From an uncultured Prevotella sp. (GTDB taxonomy: Bacteria; Bacteroidota; Bacteroidia; Bacteroidales; Bacteroidaceae), in NCBI GenBank assembly GCA_947304695.1, contig CAMZBS010000088.1, positions 1 through 7,267 of the forward strand: 7,267 bases of DNA, written 5' to 3'. Made by a program: the position numbers and the translations under genes. The notes beneath the pieces were generated by a model. That model did no database searches. It was not told the DNA's origin and worked only from the letters and a program-made list of their open reading frames with translations. Below are positions 1-6,709 of this stretch, one piece after another. Numbering within the stretch: the first letter of the stretch is position 1; every line of letters begins with the position of its first letter.

Positions 1-54
1 GGCGTGGGCCGCTGTTCTAGCAATGGTCAGCCTTTCGGGCTTCTAAGCAAATGA
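1..54 (+). other. Possible tail of an upstream plus-strand gene, unassigned
   Basis: The first 55 bases precede a strong hairpin, so the end of a plus-strand gene is expected here. Two frames stay open from the window edge. One ends with TAA at 44-46 and reads as a hydrophobic tail (AWAAVLAMVSLSGF). The other ends with TGA at 52-54 (GVGRCSSNGQPFGLLSK). The third frame has an early stop at 18-20. Fewer than 18 codons are visible, so neither frame can be identified, and the stretch may equally be non-coding. Confidence 0.2.
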
Positions 55-99
55 TGACACCCCCGGTAATACTTTCAGGTATACCGGGGGTGTCTTCAT
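51..99. terminator. Long GC-rich hairpin, probable bidirectional terminator
   Basis: A twelve-base-pair perfect stem (56-67 with 83-94, core ACCCCCGGT/ACCGGGGGT) continues inward past one bulged A (68) through ATAC/GTAT (69-72 with 79-82) to a six-base loop (73-78). It continues outward past a T-T mismatch through ATGA/TCAT. It lies about 100 bases downstream of the stop of the minus-strand lyase gene. No good T-tract follows on either strand, so it is not a textbook intrinsic terminator. It could instead stop transcription with help, or protect the 3' end of the message. The structure is seen directly; the role is inferred from its position after a gene end. Confidence 0.6.
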
Positions 100-100
100 G

Positions 101-153
101 GTGTGAAATCTTCTGAAACCCGCATAAAACTGCGTAAAGGCGAAGATTTCCAC
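101..153. other. Imperfect inverted repeat (second hairpin)
   Basis: GAAATCTTC (105-113) is the exact reverse complement of GAAGATTTC (142-150). The pairing extends by GTG/CAC (101-103 with 151-153) if T104 bulges out. A small CGCA/TGCG pair (121-124 with 131-134) can form inside the loop. On the plus strand it is followed by T-rich sequence, including a run of seven T at 180-186, but too far away for a classical terminator. It may add to transcription stopping between the two converging units. The function is inferred. Confidence 0.4.
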
Positions 154-170
154 TTTCCACTTTCCACTTT
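147..170. repeat. Heptamer tandem repeat TTTCCAC x3
   Basis: Three perfect copies of TTTCCAC (147-153, 154-160, 161-167) are followed by TTT, giving 24 bases of exact 7-bp periodicity. On the minus strand this reads as GTGGAAA units in the 3' untranslated region of the lyase gene. Its first unit overlaps the right arm of the second hairpin. The repeat may vary in copy number between strains through slippage, which is an inference. Confidence 0.7.
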
Positions 171-199
171 TAGGTTTTCTTTTTTTGTGGTTGAAGTTG

Positions 200-3100
200 T
201 CAGAACACTACTTTCCGTGACTCGGTTCTTCCGTCGGGCAACGTGGTGCGGACGATATAGAGGCCACGGGCAGGGGCTGACACCTGTTCACCGGAAAGGG
301 TGAAATAAGATGTGCGGACAGGAACGGACACGGCCGCGCTGACGCTCTCAATGCCTGTGGAGCCACCGAAGTGATACTCGATGTAGAGAATGACACACTG
401 CTGTTCGCCGGTGTTGGTGAAGGTGAACTTGTCGGGCACGCTCTCCAGCACGTAGGTAATGGCATTGGGGTTGTCGCGCGGGGCATCGAGGTCGATGGTG
501 GCGGGAGCGGTGTCCTCGGTGTACTCCTGGCCTGCCACCTCGCGCCACCAACTGGTGCGGTTGGAGCTGTTGGTGCCGGTGATGCTGTAGAAGGTGACCT
601 TTGTGGCCTTGGCCCCCTGGGGCATGAACACGGTGTTCTGGGCCCCGTTGGAGAGCTTGATGGCGGTGCGGTCGAGGATTTCGCCCTTGTAAGGTATCTT
701 GAGCTTGGGGGTACCTGCGGAGCTGTAGGCTTTGGTAAGATTGCCGGTGCAAACGAGCGAGAAGCCATAGGCTTCGTCGTTGGCTGCGCCTTCCATCATG
801 TTGTTCACACCGCTATTGTCGTAGCTCTTGGCCACCATGTTGCCCCAGGCCAGCAGGGCGGTCTTGGTCTCGCCTACAGGCTCTTCGGGGTTGGTCTGTC
901 CCTGGTCGGGATTGGTCTCACCGCCCACGACGCGGAGCACGCCCTTGGTGTAAAGCTCTGAGGTGTCCCACGTCTGGCCTTCGCCGGGGATGGCGGGAAG
1001 TATTTCCTTGAACTTGCCAGTGATGGTGCCGCCTGAGAGATTGAAGATTTGAAATTCGGTGTCCTTATAGGGGGCTTCGTCCATTGCCTCGCCTTCGTTG
1101 ATCATGAGCACAGCGTCGCTGCTCAGCGTGGTGACACCCTTCAGGGTGATGGTGTTCGACTTGGTGCGGTTGGCCAGCACGTTGAGCGCAGCCGTTCCGT
1201 TGAGCTTCAGGGTACTGTTGAAGGTCAGGCCGCGACCGTTGACGAGTGTGTCGCCTGCCTGCAAGGTGCCACCAGTATTGATGGTAGTAGCGGCGGCCAG
1301 CTGCCCTGTGCCTGCCAGCGTGGCTCCGGTGCGCACGGTGACGGCTCCGGTGCCGCTGTGGGTGCCGTTGACGATGAGTCGGCCCTTGGTCACGATGGTG
1401 GTGCCGCTGTAGACGTTGGCTCCCGTGAGACGCCAGTCGCCGGAACCTTGCTTCTCAATGGAGGTTGTACCGGGGTGGGAACCTGCCTGGTCGTTGTTGT
1501 TGATCACGCCACGGAAGGTCTCATCGGTATTGGCACCGCCTACGACCCAGGTGCCTGAGCCCTTGGCCTTGACATTGAAGCCTGCCAGGTAGGAACCGGC
1601 ATCGCCGGAGAGACCGCCCAGATAGTAGGTGGACTCGTTCTTGGCTCCATTGATGGCCGTTCCGCTCATGAGGTGGATGGTGGCATTCTTGATGCCCGCG
1701 CCGTTGCGGATGGCAAACTGACGGTTGGAGCCGTGATTGCCTGCACTGGTGATGATGAGCTTTCCGGTGAAGTTGTCCCAGTTGCCTTCAATGTATTCAC
1801 GCAGATAGGTCACTCCCCATTGCAGGGTGCCGCTGCCGCTGACGTTGCACTTGTTAGTGTTCCAGAAGTCGAAATAGAGTGTTGAGGTGGTTCCCTCCTG
1901 GGCCACGATGGGGAAGTTGAAGGTGACAGCGGCCTCGTTTTTGCCTACAGCTGAGAAGCTGCCGCCTGCCATGACAAGCTTTGAGGCGGTGCCAATGCCC
2001 TTGTCGGAGATTTCCTTCGTGGCCAACTTCACCTCGCCGCCCCGCAAAACGAGGTCGCCGTCGAACTTGAAGAAATCATCCTTATTGACCAGCAACTGGC
2101 CTTCGCCGCCAATCTCCAGATTGCCCTGGCCCTCAATGCTGCCGTTCATCGTGACCACGGCTGCCTTGCTGGCAATGTTCAGTTCGGTGTTGCTATAGAG
2201 CGTAGCCGAACGGTCGGTAGCCGTTGACGCACCGAGATACTTATAAGTACCACCGTCCATGACCCAGTTCTGTGCAAACTCCTGGCTCTTGCCCAGTCCG
2301 CTGGCCACGCCGCCGTTTTTCAGCGACGAGAACTCGAAGACACCATTGTGCAGGACTGTTGCTCCTTCGTACTGCTGGTCGGAGGCAATGGTCAGTGTGC
2401 CCTTGCCAGTCTTGTTCATCGAGGCCGAACCGCTAATATAGCCTGTGCCGCCAAGGGTGACATGGGCATCGGAGCGCACGACGACGGCAGTCTTCGGGGT
2501 GGTCTCCGTGAGGGTGATGGTCTCATCTTCGGTGGGATTGATCAACCACTGGCCGTCGCCGGTGCCCGTGAAGGCTTCGGCATCGATGATGTCGGTCTGT
2601 TCGGGACGGGTCTTTACGGTGAGTTCGGGGGTGTAGTCCGACTTCTTGTCAGCCTGGAAAGCGCAAACGCGTACAAGGTAAGCCTTAGCAGGTTCCAAGT
2701 TGGCATTCTCAATTAAGAAGGAGGTGGTATTGGCCTTTGTGCGGCCTACCTCCACGAAGGTGTTGCCCTGCTTCATCTCGACGATGAAGCCTTCCTCATT
2801 ATCCGTATAGTCAGCCCACGTAAGGGTGAGGCTGGCGGGTGTGGCATCGGCCAGCTGCAACAGCTGGGGAGCGCGGAGGAAGAACTGGCGGTCGGCACGG
2901 GTAATGCCATTGATATAGTTCTCGATATTGGCATAGCCATTGGCACTGATGGTCATGGCATCGTCCTTCGACTTGTCACAGCCATTGGCTTCTTCCCAGG
3001 CATCGGGCATGCCGTCGCCGTCGGTGTCGTTGAGCTTCTCGCCATTGAACCAGCTCCATGCCGTGGGCACGCCGATGGGCAGTTCGTTCTCGTTGGTGAT

Positions 3101-4165
3101 GAGCTTGCCACGGGTGCCGAAACTGAGCACCTCGTCGACCATGTAGCAGTCGGCCAGGTCACGGTAAGGCAGCGAAGCTCCCACCTCGGGCAGCAGTTTC
3201 TCTACCAGGTCACGAGCAGCCCACTTCTCCAGTTCGGGATAGGCGTAGGGAACGGCCTGACGATCGCCGCCGCCGTTGCCAGTGAACTCCGTAGGATTAT
3301 ACACACCGTCACGGTTCTTGTCCTGCCAGTTGTCAGCACCATAGAAATGGAAGTCGCTGTTGCCGCCCGTCAGGGCATCGCCGCCCACAGCGGGGCCGTT
3401 GATGAAGAGGTTGCCCTCAATGTTGACATAGCTACTGCCTTGAGAGTCGCCGCCCATGTTGTAGGCATAGTTCTTCCAGTTGTAGACCATGTTGTTCACA
3501 TACTGGTTGACACCCTTCACCTTGAAGTTACGGGTAGAGTTGTCGACCAGCAGGATGCGGTAGAGCGTGATGTTGTCGGCCTGCATCAGTCCGCCAGCCG
3601 AGTGGGTCATCAGGCCCTGGCCCACGATGGAGTTCATGAGCGTGATGTTCTGAGGGGCCGTGCCCTTGTTGTCCCAGTTGATGGAGAAGTTCTCGTCCTG
3701 CCCCCAAGAGAAGGAGCAGTGGTCGAAGATCATGTTCTGGCCGTTGGCAATACCAGCGGCATCCTTGTCCTTGGTGCCCACGGCTCCCATGCGGAAGCGC
3801 ATGTAGCGCACAATGATATTGTCGGCACCCGAGAACGACACACCGTCGCCATAGACGGTGACACCCTCACCGGGAGCCGTCTGTCCGGCCACATAGAGGT
3901 TCTTGGCAAACACGATGCGCGACGAGATGCGGATGACACCAGCAACGTCGAACACCACAATGCGGTTGGGCTGGCTCACGGCATCGCGGAGCGAACCCGT
4001 GCCGGAGTCGTTCAGATTGGTCACATGATACACCTTTCCAGTACGGCCGCCCGTGGCATAGCGGCCCCATCCCTGGGCTTCGGGGAAGGCCAGCTGCTGA
4101 GCACTGCCCACAACACTGCCCAGCAACAAGGCCAGGCCTAAGAGTAGTCTTTTGGTAGTTTTCAT
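200..4165 (-). CDS. Secreted multidomain pectate lyase-like protein (PL1-type) with FN3 and autotransporter-type beta-strand repeats
   Basis: The 1321-residue product starts with a type I signal peptide (residues 1-22, cleavage after GSA). Residues 26-430 resemble Bacteroidota PL1 pectate lyases, which cleave polygalacturonate by beta-elimination in a right-handed beta-helix. Visible family marks are the N-terminal FPEAQGWGRYATGGR, FDHCSFSWGQDE (147-158), HSAGGLMQADNIT (188-200) and DNSTRNFK (208-215). R212 is the likely catalytic arginine, an assignment by motif position only. Two EF-hand-like calcium loops lie at 282-293 and 380-391. An FN3-like domain spans about 432-520. About 535-1023 holds autotransporter-associated beta-strand repeats, clearest at 583-616 and 903-934. 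An unassigned beta-rich domain follows (1101-1270), then a short tail (1284-1321) resembling type IX secretion sorting tails. The lyase region alone is about 400 residues, so roughly 900 are appendage. The start follows an A-rich leader without Shine-Dalgarno. The lyase family is well supported; the exact substrate is inferred. Confidence 0.88.
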   Translation of the reverse strand: MKTTKRLLLGLALLLGSVVGSAQQLAFPEAQGWGRYATGGRTGKVYHVTNLNDSGTGSLRDAVSQPNRIVVFDVAGVIRISSRIVFAKNLYVAGQTAPGEGVTVYGDGVSFSGADNIIVRYMRFRMGAVGTKDKDAAGIANGQNMIFDHCSFSWGQDENFSINWDNKGTAPQNITLMNSIVGQGLMTHSAGGLMQADNITLYRILLVDNSTRNFKVKGVNQYVNNMVYNWKNYAYNMGGDSQGSSYVNIEGNLFINGPAVGGDALTGGNSDFHFYGADNWQDKNRDGVYNPTEFTGNGGGDRQAVPYAYPELEKWAARDLVEKLLPEVGASLPYRDLADCYMVDEVLSFGTRGKLITNENELPIGVPTAWSWFNGEKLNDTDGDGMPDAWEEANGCDKSKDDAMTISANGYANIENYINGITRADRQFFLRAPQLLQLADATPASLTLTWADYTDNEEGFIVEMKQGNTFVEVGRTKANTTSFLIENANLEPAKAYLVRVCAFQADKKSDYTPELTVKTRPEQTDIIDAEAFTGTGDGQWLINPTEDETITLTETTPKTAVVVRSDAHVTLGGTGYISGSASMNKTGKGTLTIASDQQYEGATVLHNGVFEFSSLKNGGVASGLGKSQEFAQNWVMDGGTYKYLGASTATDRSATLYSNTELNIASKAAVVTMNGSIEGQGNLEIGGEGQLLVNKDDFFKFDGDLVLRGGEVKLATKEISDKGIGTASKLVMAGGSFSAVGKNEAAVTFNFPIVAQEGTTSTLYFDFWNTNKCNVSGSGTLQWGVTYLREYIEGNWDNFTGKLIITSAGNHGSNRQFAIRNGAGIKNATIHLMSGTAINGAKNESTYYLGGLSGDAGSYLAGFNVKAKGSGTWVVGGANTDETFRGVINNNDQAGSHPGTTSIEKQGSGDWRLTGANVYSGTTIVTKGRLIVNGTHSGTGAVTVRTGATLAGTGQLAAATTINTGGTLQAGDTLVNGRGLTFNSTLKLNGTAALNVLANRTKSNTITLKGVTTLSSDAVLMINEGEAMDEAPYKDTEFQIFNLSGGTITGKFKEILPAIPGEGQTWDTSELYTKGVLRVVGGETNPDQGQTNPEEPVGETKTALLAWGNMVAKSYDNSGVNNMMEGAANDEAYGFSLVCTGNLTKAYSSAGTPKLKIPYKGEILDRTAIKLSNGAQNTVFMPQGAKATKVTFYSITGTNSSNRTSWWREVAGQEYTEDTAPATIDLDAPRDNPNAITYVLESVPDKFTFTNTGEQQCVILYIEYHFGGSTGIESVSAAVSVPVRTSYFTLSGEQVSAPARGLYIVRTTLPDGRTESRKVVF
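203..316 (-). other. C-terminal sorting-like tail of the lyase
   Basis: The last 38 residues (1284-1321) read RTSYFTLSGEQVSAPARG, then LYIVRTTLPDGRTESRKVVF. This follows the pattern of short type A sorting tails in secreted Prevotella and other Bacteroidota proteins: aromatic-x-L-x-G-x-x-V, a proline-rich turn, GLYIV, then a basic beta-strand ending in a hydrophobic residue. Such tails direct export through the type IX secretion system and are then removed or anchored. The match is by pattern only. Confidence 0.6.
1097..2563 (-). other. Autotransporter-associated beta-strand repeat region of the lyase
   Basis: This stretch encodes residues about 535-1023. Units follow the pattern [K-x-G-x-G-x-L/W-x-L...Y-x-G-x-T-x-(V)-x-x-G-x-L/F]. 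The clearest are residues 583-616 (MNKTGKGTLTI then YEGATVLHNGVFEF) and 903-934 (IEKQGSGDWRLTG then YSGTTIVTKGRLIVNG). Weaker copies lie near 680-715, 774-808 and 864-890, and a G/T-rich stretch at 938-972 reads like further rungs. In true autotransporters such repeats extend a beta-helix passenger. Here no beta-barrel follows, so a rigid stalk or glycan-contact surface is the likely role (inference). Confidence 0.7.
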
Positions 4166-4211
4166 TATGTATTGTTGTTTGTAGTTGTCAGAATTTGCTC
4201 TGTCCGTTCAG

Positions 4212-4235
4212 TTATGTTGTTTCCCTGTGTTTCAT
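4212..4235 (-). other. Possible seven-codon leader ORF (MKHRETT)
   Basis: In the predicted leader of the lyase message, an ATG at 4235-4233 directly follows seven A residues and opens a frame MKHRETT ending in TAA at 4214-4212, 46 bases before the lyase start. The A-rich stretch before the ATG resembles the start context of Bacteroidota genes. An ORF this short arises easily by chance, so this is only a candidate. Confidence 0.15.
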
Positions 4236-4253
4236 TTTTTTGATTTGTCGGTG

Positions 4254-4283
4254 CAAAGATAGGAAATAATTATGAATTACAAA
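4254..4283 (-). promoter_or_regulatory. Promoter of the lyase gene (Bacteroidota type)
   Basis: On the minus strand a perfect Bacteroidota -7 element TATCTTTG (consensus TAnnTTTG) occupies 4261-4254. Eighteen bases upstream of it lies TTTG (4283-4280), a match to the -33 element at slightly tight spacing. Transcription would begin near 4247, giving a leader of about 80 bases before the ATG at 4165. The boxes are seen directly; use in vivo is inferred. Confidence 0.7.
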
Positions 4284-4295
4284 TTATAAATTACA
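4268..4295. repeat. Four tandem AATTAYR heptamers between divergent promoters
   Basis: The units AATTATG (4268-4274), AATTACA (4275-4281), AATTATA (4282-4288) and AATTACA (4289-4295) follow one another without gaps, differing only at positions 6 and 7. They fill most of the interval between the two outward-facing -7 boxes and contain the lyase -33 match. The tract is nearly pure A+T, so it could ease melting, act as an UP-like element, or bind a regulator. Only the repeat itself is observed. Confidence 0.75.
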
Positions 4296-4304
4296 ATAAT
4301 TTCG

Positions 4305-4312
4305 TATCTTTG
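4305..4312 (+). promoter_or_regulatory. -7 element of the arabinofuranosidase gene promoter
   Basis: TATCTTTG is a perfect match to the Bacteroidota -7 consensus TAnnTTTG. It ends 22 bases before the ATG at 4335, so the transcript leader would be only about 15-18 bases. No clear TTTG -33 element lies at the usual distance upstream; that position is taken by the AATTAYR heptamers. The leader CCAATAACAAT has no Shine-Dalgarno sequence, as is normal in this phylum. Confidence 0.7.
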
Positions 4313-4334
4313 TACACAAAATCCCAATAACAAT

Positions 4335-6644
4335 ATGAAAAAAACATTTTTACTCCTGGCACTGGCTTTTAGCTCATGGGCATCAGCCGCCAGCCACACC
4401 CCCATCGAAACCTTCCCCATCAGCAGCGTCCGCTTAGGCGACAGCCAGTTTCTGCGCAACCAGCAGGCCGACATCTACTACCTTCTCGGACTCGACGCCG
4501 ACAGGCTGCTGGCTCCCTACGTGAAAGGTGCAGGACTCACGCCCAAGGCCGCCAACTACACCAACTGGGAGAACACAGGACTCGACGGCCACATAGGCGG
4601 TCACTACCTCTCAGCCCTCAGCTACATGTATGCCGCCACGGGCAACAAGGAGATTGAAGCCCGTCTGGACTATTTCCTCAGCGAACTGAAACGCTGCCAG
4701 GATGCCCGCACCGACGGCTATCTGGGCGGTGTGCCCGACCCAGACAAGATATGGGATGAGATAGCACAAGGCAACATCCGAGCTAACTCCTTCGGACTGA
4801 ACGACCGCTGGGTACCTCTTTATAATATACACAAGATCTACGCCGGACTGCGCGATGCCTATCTCATAGCTGGGCGCAAGCAGGCCAAGGACATGCTGGT
4901 GAAGCTCACCAACTGGATGATTCAGCTGACCAAGAATCTCAGCGACGACCAGATACAGCAGATGCTCATCAGCGAACAGGGAGGGCTGAACGAGACTTTT
5001 GCCGACGTGGCCGACATCACCGGCGACAAAAGCTACCTCGCACTGGCCCATCAGTTCAGCGACCAGAAGATGCTGCAACCGCTGCTCAAGGGCGAAGACA
5101 ACCTCACGGGCAAGCATGCCAACACACAGATACCCAAGGTCATAGGCTATAAGCGCATTGCCGACCTCGAAGGACTCGCAGACTGGGACCGGGCCGCACA
5201 GTTCTTCTGGCAGGTGGTCATCAAGCAGCGCAGCGTCTCGATAGGCGGCAACAGCATGCGTGAGCACTTCAACCCCACCGACGACTTCAGCGGGCTGCTG
5301 GCATCGGAGCAAGGCCCCGAAAGCTGCAACACCTACAACATGCTGCGACTGACGAAGATGCTCTATCAGACTTCGGCCGACAAAGCCTACATGGACTACT
5401 ACGAACGCGCACTCTACAACCACATCCTGTCCATTCTCAACCCCGTGCAGGGCGGCTTCGTGTACTTCACACCCATGCGCTCCGGCCACTACCGCGTCTA
5501 CTCCCAGCCACAGACCTCCATGTGGTGCTGCGTGGGCACCGGACTGGAGAACCCTGCCCGCTACGGTGAGATGATCTATGCCCATGAAGGCCAGAACCTC
5601 ATCGTCAACCTCTTCATTCCCTCCACCCTCAACTGGGACGACCTCACCGTCAAGCAGGAGAACCACTTCCCACAGGAGCCGTCTACCGACATCACCCTCC
5701 ATCTGAAGAAGGCCCGCCAGTTCAGCGTCAGAATACGCATGCCGGAATGGACAAACGACATCAAGGCCGTAGTGAACGGCTCATCCGCTGACTCCCGCAA
5801 CGAAGGCGGTTATCTGGTCATCACCCGCAAATGGCAGGACGGCGACCGCATACACATTGACCTGCCCATGCACCTCGCTGCCATGACCACACCCGACGGC
5901 AAGCCTCAGTACTCCTTCCTCTACGGCCCCATCGTCCTTGCCGCCAAGACCGGCACCGACCGACAGGACGGTCTCTTTGCCGATGACAGCCGTGGCGGCC
6001 ACATTGCCAATGGCCCCAAGATTCCTGCCACCCAGATGCCAGCCATCATCGGCTCACCCGATGAGATTCTGTCCCACCTGGAGCCCGTCGACGGACGACC
6101 CATGCAGTTCCGTCTGAAAGGTGTCACACTGCCCCAGTTTGAGGGCATGACGCTGCAGCCTTTCTACCAGCTCTACGAGTGCCGCTACCAGATTTACTTC
6201 CCCCTCTACTCCCAGTCGCAATGGGACGAGCAGCAGGCCCGCATGGCTGCCGAAGAGAAGGCCCGCATGGAACTGGAGGCACAGACCACCGACAAGGTCT
6301 ACTGCGGTGAGCAGCAGTCGGAAAGCGACCACTTCTTTGCCGGACAAGGTTCCTGGAACGGCAGCGACGAGGGCATTCACTGGCGCCGCACCCGCACAGC
6401 CTTCACCTATCAGATGAAGCCCGGCGAGGCCCGCACCCTCCGGCTGAAAGGATTCCCCGACCGTGAGGAGATAGCCGTGACCATCGACGGCCAGCCCTTG
6501 GGCACCCTGCGCTTCGACCACCAGGGCATAGCCACCCTGCCCCTTCCCGCCAATCTCAAGCCTGCTACCCCCATTACCCTCGGCATCGCTGCCGCACAAG
6601 GCCGACAGACACCCCGCATCAGCGAAGTGAGGCTCTGTAAGTAA
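4335..6644 (+). CDS. Beta-L-arabinofuranosidase-like enzyme, GH127/GH146 family (DUF1680)
   Basis: The 769-residue product has a type I signal peptide (residues 1-18, cleavage after ASA) with no lipobox cysteine, so it is probably periplasmic or secreted. Residues about 28-415 match the (alpha/alpha)6 catalytic domain of DUF1680 enzymes, which remove terminal beta-L-arabinofuranose with a cysteine nucleophile held by zinc. The site looks intact. E329 and C331 lie in EQGPESCNTYN and C398-C399 in SMWCCVGTG, matching the Glu/Cys/Cys/Cys set of characterised GH127 enzymes. C398 would be the nucleophile and E310 (REHF) the likely acid/base. A beta-sandwich follows (about 420-540), then a DUF4986-like segment (about 545-625), a charged helical linker (628-650), and a DUF6805-like end (655-769, QSESDHFF...HWRRTR). 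This order fits GH146 enzymes acting on pectic arabinan better than short GH127 enzymes. The subfamily choice is inferred. It is divergent from the lyase gene, which suggests a shared pectin role. Confidence 0.9.
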   Translation: MKKTFLLLALAFSSWASAASHTPIETFPISSVRLGDSQFLRNQQADIYYLLGLDADRLLAPYVKGAGLTPKAANYTNWENTGLDGHIGGHYLSALSYMYAATGNKEIEARLDYFLSELKRCQDARTDGYLGGVPDPDKIWDEIAQGNIRANSFGLNDRWVPLYNIHKIYAGLRDAYLIAGRKQAKDMLVKLTNWMIQLTKNLSDDQIQQMLISEQGGLNETFADVADITGDKSYLALAHQFSDQKMLQPLLKGEDNLTGKHANTQIPKVIGYKRIADLEGLADWDRAAQFFWQVVIKQRSVSIGGNSMREHFNPTDDFSGLLASEQGPESCNTYNMLRLTKMLYQTSADKAYMDYYERALYNHILSILNPVQGGFVYFTPMRSGHYRVYSQPQTSMWCCVGTGLENPARYGEMIYAHEGQNLIVNLFIPSTLNWDDLTVKQENHFPQEPSTDITLHLKKARQFSVRIRMPEWTNDIKAVVNGSSADSRNEGGYLVITRKWQDGDRIHIDLPMHLAAMTTPDGKPQYSFLYGPIVLAAKTGTDRQDGLFADDSRGGHIANGPKIPATQMPAIIGSPDEILSHLEPVDGRPMQFRLKGVTLPQFEGMTLQPFYQLYECRYQIYFPLYSQSQWDEQQARMAAEEKARMELEAQTTDKVYCGEQQSESDHFFAGQGSWNGSDEGIHWRRTRTAFTYQMKPGEARTLRLKGFPDREEIAVTIDGQPLGTLRFDHQGIATLPLPANLKPATPITLGIAAAQGRQTPRISEVRLCK

Positions 6645-6672
6645 GAAAACAGCTGACTTTCTATGACTTTTC

Positions 6673-6709
6673 AACTAAGCCTCAGTTATCCCGCAACTGA
6701 GGCTTAGTT
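6673..6709. other. Perfect 15-bp hairpin, seven-base loop
   Basis: AACTAAGCCTCAGTT (6673-6687) is the exact reverse complement of AACTGAGGCTTAGTT (6695-6709), with loop ATCCCGC. It begins 29 bases after the arabinofuranosidase stop. No T-tract follows on either strand, so it may stabilise the 3' end of the plus-strand message or act as the outer element for the converging esterase message. Confidence 0.7.

Noticed and set aside
43..99. 18-codon minus-strand frame MKTPPVYLKVLPGVSSFA
   Set aside because: It is made entirely of the two arms and loop of the 51-99 hairpin, so the structure explains the sequence better than coding does.
371..961. 196-codon plus-strand open frame opposite the lyase C-terminus
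   Set aside because: It is a Gly/Val/His-rich shadow of a coding strand, with no recognisable motif and no start context.
3347..4141. 264-codon plus-strand open frame opposite the lyase domain
   Set aside because: It is antisense to the conserved signal peptide and pectate lyase motifs. Its composition (Val, His, Ala, Asp) is that of a complementary-strand shadow.
195..4193. 11-mer AGTTGTCAGAA at both flanks of the lyase gene (195-205 and 4183-4193), considered as a direct repeat from an insertion
   Set aside because: A few 11-base matches are expected by chance in a window this size. No transposase or inverted ends accompany it, and the first copy overlaps the lyase stop codon.
4277..4474. 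65-codon minus-strand frame across the promoter and signal peptide region
   Set aside because: It runs antisense through the arabinofuranosidase signal peptide and the promoter, with no coding signal of its own.
4611..5702. 363-codon minus-strand open frame inside the arabinofuranosidase gene
   Set aside because: It lies wholly antisense to a gene with clear family motifs, and its translation is Val/Gly/His-rich low-complexity sequence typical of GC-rich shadow frames.
6054..6674. 206-codon minus-strand open frame over the end of the arabinofuranosidase gene
   Set aside because: It is antisense to the DUF6805-like region and starts within the hairpin array. There is no promoter or family signal.
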